From: JBBRYK01 sp038237665
GTDB taxonomy: Bacteria > Actinomycetota > Thermoleophilia > Gaiellales > Gaiellaceae
Length of the DNA stretch: 9,187 nucleotides
Direction: 5' to 3'
NCBI GenBank assembly: GCA_038237665.1
Contig: JBBRYK010000097.1
Span: forward strand, 1 to 9,187
Shown piece by piece: positions 5,606 to 9,187 of this stretch. The notes beneath the pieces are model-generated. The model made no database searches. It had not been told where the DNA came from and was given only the letters and a program-made list of their open reading frames with translations. The position numbers and the translations under genes were made by a program. Numbering within the stretch: position 1 is the first letter of the stretch; each line of letters begins with the position of its first letter.

Positions 5606-6069
5606 GCGCTGCTCGTGGTGGACGCGGCCAGGATCGCTTCGACGATCGGCTCGTACCCGGTGCAGCGGCACAGGTGACCGGAGAGGAGATCCTCGACCTG
5701 TCCTCGAGTCGGTTCCGGGTGCTGCTCGAGGAAGTCCGCGGCGGCCATCAGGATGCCCGGCGTGCAGAAGCCGCACTGAAGCGCGTGCAGCTCGTGGAAC
5801 TTCTGCTGGAGCGGGGTCAGCGGGCCGTCCTGCGCCAGGTTCTCCACCGTCTCGACCGCGGACCTGTCGGCCTGGACAGCCAGCAGGAGGCACGAGCGGA
5901 CGGCGGCCCCGTCGAGCCGCACGGTGCAGGCCCCGCAGACGCCGTGCTCGCAGCCGACGTGCGTCCCCGTCAGGCCGAGCGTGTGACGCAGGAAGTCGGA
6001 GAGGAGCACCCGGGGCTCCACGGTCTCCCGGACACGACGTCCGTTCACCGTCAGCTCGATCTCGGTCAC
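5602..6069 (-). CDS. Molybdenum hydroxylase small subunit, two [2Fe-2S] clusters (CoxS/XdhC-like)
   Basis: A 155-residue protein, the usual size for the iron-sulfur subunit of the xanthine dehydrogenase family. The N-terminal plant-type ferredoxin domain has C40, C45 and C48 (GCEHGVCGAC) and C60. The C-terminal helical domain has C99 and C102 (CGFC) and C134 and C136 (GHLCRC). All eight cluster ligands are therefore present. It passes electrons from the molybdenum centre to FAD. The start is GTG at 6069, overlapping the FAD-subunit stop (GTGA). A purine-rich GAGGGTGG lies just upstream. The frame stays open to 6489, but that region encodes the FAD subunit in another frame. No Tat signal is seen, consistent with a cytoplasmic enzyme. 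Confidence 0.95.
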   Translation of the reverse strand: MTEIELTVNGRRVRETVEPRVLLSDFLRHTLGLTGTHVGCEHGVCGACTVRLDGAAVRSCLLLAVQADRSAVETVENLAQDGPLTPLQQKFHELHALQCGFCTPGILMAAADFLEQHPEPTRGQVEDLLSGHLCRCTGYEPIVEAILAASTTSSA

Positions 6070-6863
6070 GGTCCACCCTCGGACGCCGCGGCGCGGGCCG
6101 CGGTCACAGCACGGTCGACGAGCACGGCCACGAGCCGCCGCAGATAGCGCGCCGAGGCGTGCAGCGTGCCGGCCGGGTCGACCTGAGCCGCGGCCGACTC
6201 CCCGGGCCGATCCGGATCGACCTCGAGCAGGGTCGGCCGGTCGACGACGGAGCCGACGCCGACTCGGACGGTCCCGTTCCGGACGACGGCGCCCGCCATG
6301 CAGAGGGCGTAGTCGCCGTGGCGCAGGGCGACCTCCTCGAACGCGACGCCCGGGCCCGGATCGGGCCAGACCGTCTCGACGAGCAGCTCGTCCGGAGCGA
6401 GCTCGGTTGTGAAGTGCGTCAGGAAAAAGCGCTCGGCGGCGATCTCGCGCTCGCCGCGCGTCGACCTCGCGACGACCGAGCCGCCGCACAGCAGCAGCGC
6501 GAGCGGGAGCTCGGCACTCGCGTCGGCGTGGGCGATCGAGCCTCCGACCGTGCCGCGGTTGCGGGTGGCGTAGTGGCCGACGTAGGGCAGGCAGCGGTCG
6601 GCGAGGGCCGAAGCTCCGCGGAAGGCAGCTTGCCGGACAAGAGCGCCGCAGCGAACAGCGCTGTCCATTCGAGACCTGTTGTCAAGATTGCCAACACGGT
6701 TGATGTCTACCAGGACGGTCGGACGGGCCATGCGCATGTTCAACAGCGGCACGAGGCTCTGGCCCCCGGCGAGCACCTTCGCCTCGTCGCCGTGCTCCGC
6801 CAGGAGCGCAAGGGCTTCGTCGACGGTCGCCGGGCGTTCGTAGAGAAAGGGCGCCGGCTTCAC
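6066..6863 (-). CDS. Molybdenum hydroxylase FAD-binding medium subunit (CoxM-like)
   Basis: A 265-residue subunit of the FAD-binding PCMH type. LAGGQSLVPLLNMR at 31-44 and TRNRGTVGGSIAHADASAELP at 100-120 are the two FAD-contact segments known from CoxM/xanthine dehydrogenase medium subunits. The C-terminal part (from about 175) resembles the CO dehydrogenase flavoprotein C-terminal domain. The start is GTG at 6863, overlapping the large-subunit stop (GTGA), with GAGG seven bases upstream. Two oddities coincide. Codons for residues 52-84 (6710-6612) use far more A/T-ending codons than the rest. Just after them, the stretch leading to LPYVGHYATRNRGT is several residues shorter than I expect for the family. 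The reading frame is nevertheless intact and both FAD motifs are present. Confidence 0.93.
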   Translation of the reverse strand: MKPAPFLYERPATVDEALALLAEHGDEAKVLAGGQSLVPLLNMRMARPTVLVDINRVGNLDNRSRMDSAVRCGALVRQAAFRGASALADRCLPYVGHYATRNRGTVGGSIAHADASAELPLALLLCGGSVVARSTRGEREIAAERFFLTHFTTELAPDELLVETVWPDPGPGVAFEEVALRHGDYALCMAGAVVRNGTVRVGVGSVVDRPTLLEVDPDRPGESAAAQVDPAGTLHASARYLRRLVAVLVDRAVTAARAAASEGGP

Positions 6864-9175
6864 GGCCCGGCCTCGGGACCCATCAGCTCCCAGACCCTCG
6901 GCGGAGTGAGCGGCAACTCGACGTTCTCGACGCCGAGCGCATCGGCGACGGCGTTCGCGATCGCAACCGGGACGCTCATCGTGTTTCCCTCGCCGAGGCC
7001 CTTCGCGCCGAGTGGCGTGAAAGGCGACGGCGTCTCCCGGTGGCCGATCCGCAACGGCGGCAGGTCGGGCGCCGTCGGGCAGAGGTAGTCCATGAAGGTG
7101 CCGGTGAGCAGGTTGCCGTCCTCGTCGTAGACGACCCGCTCGAAGAGCGCAGCACCGGCTCCGTGCGCGAAGCCGCCCTGCACCTGCCCGTCGACCAGGA
7201 GCGGATTGAGGAGTCGGCCCGCGTCGTGGATGGTGACGTAGTCGAGCACGTCGACTGCGCCTGTCTCGCGCGAGACCTCGACGTTTGCGACGTCGCAGAT
7301 GAAGCCGTGGGCGGCGGACGACGCCACCCGGTCGTCCTCGTCCGGCGGCGCCAGATTGGGTGCTGCGTAGAAGGCGGTTTCGTGCAGACCGGGCTCCATG
7401 GCCCGCGGGAGCGCGTCGGGGTTCCAGTGGGCGATGCCGGCCACTCGCCGGAGCGACAGGGAATCGTCACCGAGGTGGTCTCTGATCGACTGCAGCTTCG
7501 CGGCCACCTTCTGCGCCGCGAGGTAGACGGCGCCGGCCCCGACACCTGAGAAACGCGAGGAGTAGTTCCCGGACGCGACCGTCCAGGCCGATGTCGAGGT
7601 GTCAACCTCCGTGACCACCTGCACCTCCTCGGGCGCGACGCCGAGCGCGTCGGCCACGATCTGGGCGCAGACGGTCGCGTGGCCCTGCCCCTGGGGTGTC
7701 GTCGCCACCCGGACGGTCACCCCACCGAGCGGGGAGACGCTGACCGTGGCCCCTTCGGCGTTCCCCGACTTGGGCAGGCTCCGCGCGCGCGTCTCGGCCG
7801 GCTCGGCCAGCGTGATGTAGCCCATGTTCGAGATCGAGGGCTCGACCACGAGGGCGAGGCCGATGCCGAACAGGCGGCCCTCCTCTCGCGCGCGCGTCTG
7901 CTCCGTACGCCGCTCGTCGTAGCGTGAGAGCTCGAGCGCCTGGTCGACCGCGCCCTGGTAGTCCCCCGAGTCGTACAGTCCTCCGCTCGGCGTCCGGTAG
8001 GGGAAGGCGTCCGCCCCGATCAGGTTGCGCCGCGCCAACTCGACCGGGTCGAGGTTGAGCCTGGCTGCCGCAATCGCCATCGTCCGCTCGAGGGCGAAGT
8101 AGAGCTGCGGTCCGCCGAAGCCTCGGTTCAGCCCGGTCGGGCAGCGGTTGGTGAGCACGACGCGGTTCCGCGCCGCAACTGCAGCGACGCGGTATGCCCC
8201 GGAGAGCGAGCCGTGCATGCGGTAGAGCGTCGCCGGCTCGGGTGCGCGGACATAGGCGCCGACGTCCTCGACCGCGTCGTAGCGGAGGGCCAGGAGCTCG
8301 CCGTCGGCGGTGAAGGCGGCTTCGACGCCGGTCGCGCGGGCGGTCGAGGCCGCGCTCCCGGCCAGATGCTCGAGCCGGTCCTCCGTCCAGCGGACCGGGA
8401 CGCCGAACTTCCGCGCGGCCAGCCCCAAGAGGACGACGTACACGTACACCGTCGCCTTGATCCCGAAGCTTCCGCCCGAGTCGCGCGGGGTGATCAGGCG
8501 GAGCTTGGAGCCGGGCAGTCCGAGCGCTCCGGCGGCGACCGAGTGCAGGGTGAAGGGGCCCTGGAAGTTGGCCCAGGCGGTCAGGACGCCTGCGGGCTCG
8601 TCCCAGTCGGCCACGACGCCGTAGCACTCGACCGGGGTGCACGACCAGCGCGGGACGTGGAAGCGCTCGCTGACGACGAGGTCGGCCCGGTCGAACGCCC
8701 CGTCGACGTCTCCGTAGGAGAACGAGCGATCCGAGACGACCTCGCCGCGCTCGGCCTCGAGGACGGCTTCGAGGGGCTCGTACTCGACGTCGATCAGCTC
8801 GAGTGCGTCCTCGGCCACGTAGCGGTCGCGCGCGACGACGACCGCCAGCGGCTCACCGGCGTACCGCGCCACCTCGTGCGCGGTGGCGTAGTAGGGAGGA
8901 GCGTCCTCGAGCCCGACCGGGAACGGCCGCGACATCGCGGCCACGTCTGCCCCAGTCAGAACGCCAACGACGCCCGGCACCTCGAGCGCTGCCGAGGGAT
9001 CAAGACGCACGATCCTGGCGTGCGCGAGCTGCGAGCGAAGGATCGCGGCATGCCGGGCCCTGGGCACGGGATCGATGTCGTCCATGAAGCGGCCCTGCCC
9101 TCGAAGCAGGGCCTCGTCTTCGAGCCGCGGTAGCGGCCGGCCGACCCACGTCTCCTGGCCGGCAGCGACGCTCAT
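6860..9175 (-). CDS. Molybdenum hydroxylase large subunit, molybdopterin-binding (xanthine dehydrogenase family)
   Basis: A 771-residue catalytic subunit of normal length. The N-terminal 'hammerhead' domain (WVGRPLPRLEDEALLRGQGRF, LRSQLAHARI, YAGEPLAVVVA) is followed by Mo-cofactor segments. These are GGSFGIK at 234-240, RGFGGPQ at 351-357, TPQGQGHAT at 493-501, and GAKGLGEG at 723-730 with Glu729 as the expected catalytic base. The RGFGGPQ loop resembles xanthine dehydrogenase/aldehyde oxidase. The AYRCSFR loop of form I CO dehydrogenase is absent, so this is not a CO-oxidising enzyme. The ATG at 9175 is fixed by an in-frame TGA at 9187-9185; no Shine-Dalgarno is visible in the 12 bases available upstream. 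It heads the operon and adds water-derived oxygen to an aromatic, heteroaromatic or aldehyde substrate that cannot be named from sequence. No dedicated cofactor maturation gene lies nearby. Confidence 0.94.
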   Translation of the reverse strand: MSVAAGQETWVGRPLPRLEDEALLRGQGRFMDDIDPVPRARHAAILRSQLAHARIVRLDPSAALEVPGVVGVLTGADVAAMSRPFPVGLEDAPPYYATAHEVARYAGEPLAVVVARDRYVAEDALELIDVEYEPLEAVLEAERGEVVSDRSFSYGDVDGAFDRADLVVSERFHVPRWSCTPVECYGVVADWDEPAGVLTAWANFQGPFTLHSVAAGALGLPGSKLRLITPRDSGGSFGIKATVYVYVVLLGLAARKFGVPVRWTEDRLEHLAGSAASTARATGVEAAFTADGELLALRYDAVEDVGAYVRAPEPATLYRMHGSLSGAYRVAAVAARNRVVLTNRCPTGLNRGFGGPQLYFALERTMAIAAARLNLDPVELARRNLIGADAFPYRTPSGGLYDSGDYQGAVDQALELSRYDERRTEQTRAREEGRLFGIGLALVVEPSISNMGYITLAEPAETRARSLPKSGNAEGATVSVSPLGGVTVRVATTPQGQGHATVCAQIVADALGVAPEEVQVVTEVDTSTSAWTVASGNYSSRFSGVGAGAVYLAAQKVAAKLQSIRDHLGDDSLSLRRVAGIAHWNPDALPRAMEPGLHETAFYAAPNLAPPDEDDRVASSAAHGFICDVANVEVSRETGAVDVLDYVTIHDAGRLLNPLLVDGQVQGGFAHGAGAALFERVVYDEDGNLLTGTFMDYLCPTAPDLPPLRIGHRETPSPFTPLGAKGLGEGNTMSVPVAIANAVADALGVENVELPLTPPRVWELMGPEAGP

Positions 9176-9187
9176 TGCGCTATTTCA

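Noticed and set aside
4370..5677. 435-codon open frame on the plus strand
   Set aside because: It lies wholly antisense to the CoA ligase and the start of the iron-sulfur subunit. The translation is low-complexity Arg/Ala/Val-rich with no domain. Long antisense frames are expected in GC-rich genes.
5604..7088. 494-codon open frame on the plus strand
   Set aside because: Antisense to three subunits of the molybdenum hydroxylase, all with complete motifs. The predicted protein shows no recognisable fold.
8213..9133. 306-codon open frame on the plus strand
   Set aside because: Antisense to the large subunit's N-terminal half, with composition typical of a shadow frame.
6860..9175. Form I carbon monoxide dehydrogenase large subunit
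   Set aside because: The active-site AYRCSFR loop is absent; the corresponding loop is of RGFGGPQ type. The subunit order and companion ligase/hydratase also fit a different hydroxylase.
1..9187. tRNA, rRNA, CRISPR array, transposase or phage genes
   Set aside because: Nearly all bases are covered by recognisable protein genes. No regularly spaced repeats, terminal inverted repeats or integrase-like proteins are seen.

Overview
The window is GC-rich, strongly G/C-ending in codon third positions, and gene-dense. It reads as a chromosomal accessory-catabolism region of a high-GC bacterium, most likely an actinobacterium (possibly a Thermoleophilia-like soil lineage). That placement is inferred from composition, GTG/TTG starts, apparent leaderless promoters and protein style, not from a marker gene. 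No rRNA, tRNA, CRISPR array, insertion sequence or phage gene is visible.

Right part (9175 down to 3154, minus strand): one tight operon. It encodes a three-subunit molybdenum hydroxylase of the xanthine dehydrogenase family (large Mo-pterin subunit, FAD subunit, two-[2Fe-2S] subunit), then an AMP-forming acyl/aryl-CoA ligase, an enoyl-CoA hydratase with both catalytic glutamates, and a small three-helix membrane protein. All five junctions are 4-base NTGA overlaps. A plausible reading is hydroxylation of an aromatic or heteroaromatic compound, activation of a carboxylic acid to its CoA thioester, and beta-oxidation-like processing. The substrate cannot be read from the sequence.

Middle part (3136 down to 2223, minus strand): a complete type II toxin-antitoxin module, with a DUF2384/MbcA-type Xre antitoxin followed by a RES-domain toxin (NAD+-consuming family). 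A perfect 21-bp palindrome lies just upstream of the antitoxin and is the obvious candidate autoregulatory operator. The toxin begins at a TTG inside the antitoxin stop and has no visible Shine-Dalgarno sequence.

Left part (1 to 2221): two divergent transcription units share a 21-bp intergenic space at 1419-1439. Rightward are a Rid-family protein and a SnoaL-like protein. Leftward are an NTF2-like protein, a small cupin, and a second CoA ligase (medium-chain/ACSM-like) that runs off the left edge. The intergenic space is almost filled by an inverted repeat and appears to hold overlapping leaderless promoters. The presence of CoA ligases, a Rid protein and a cupin suggests aromatic, possibly nitrogen-containing, acid catabolism via CoA thioesters; this is inference. 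The rightward unit and the toxin-antitoxin unit converge with a single base between their stop codons.
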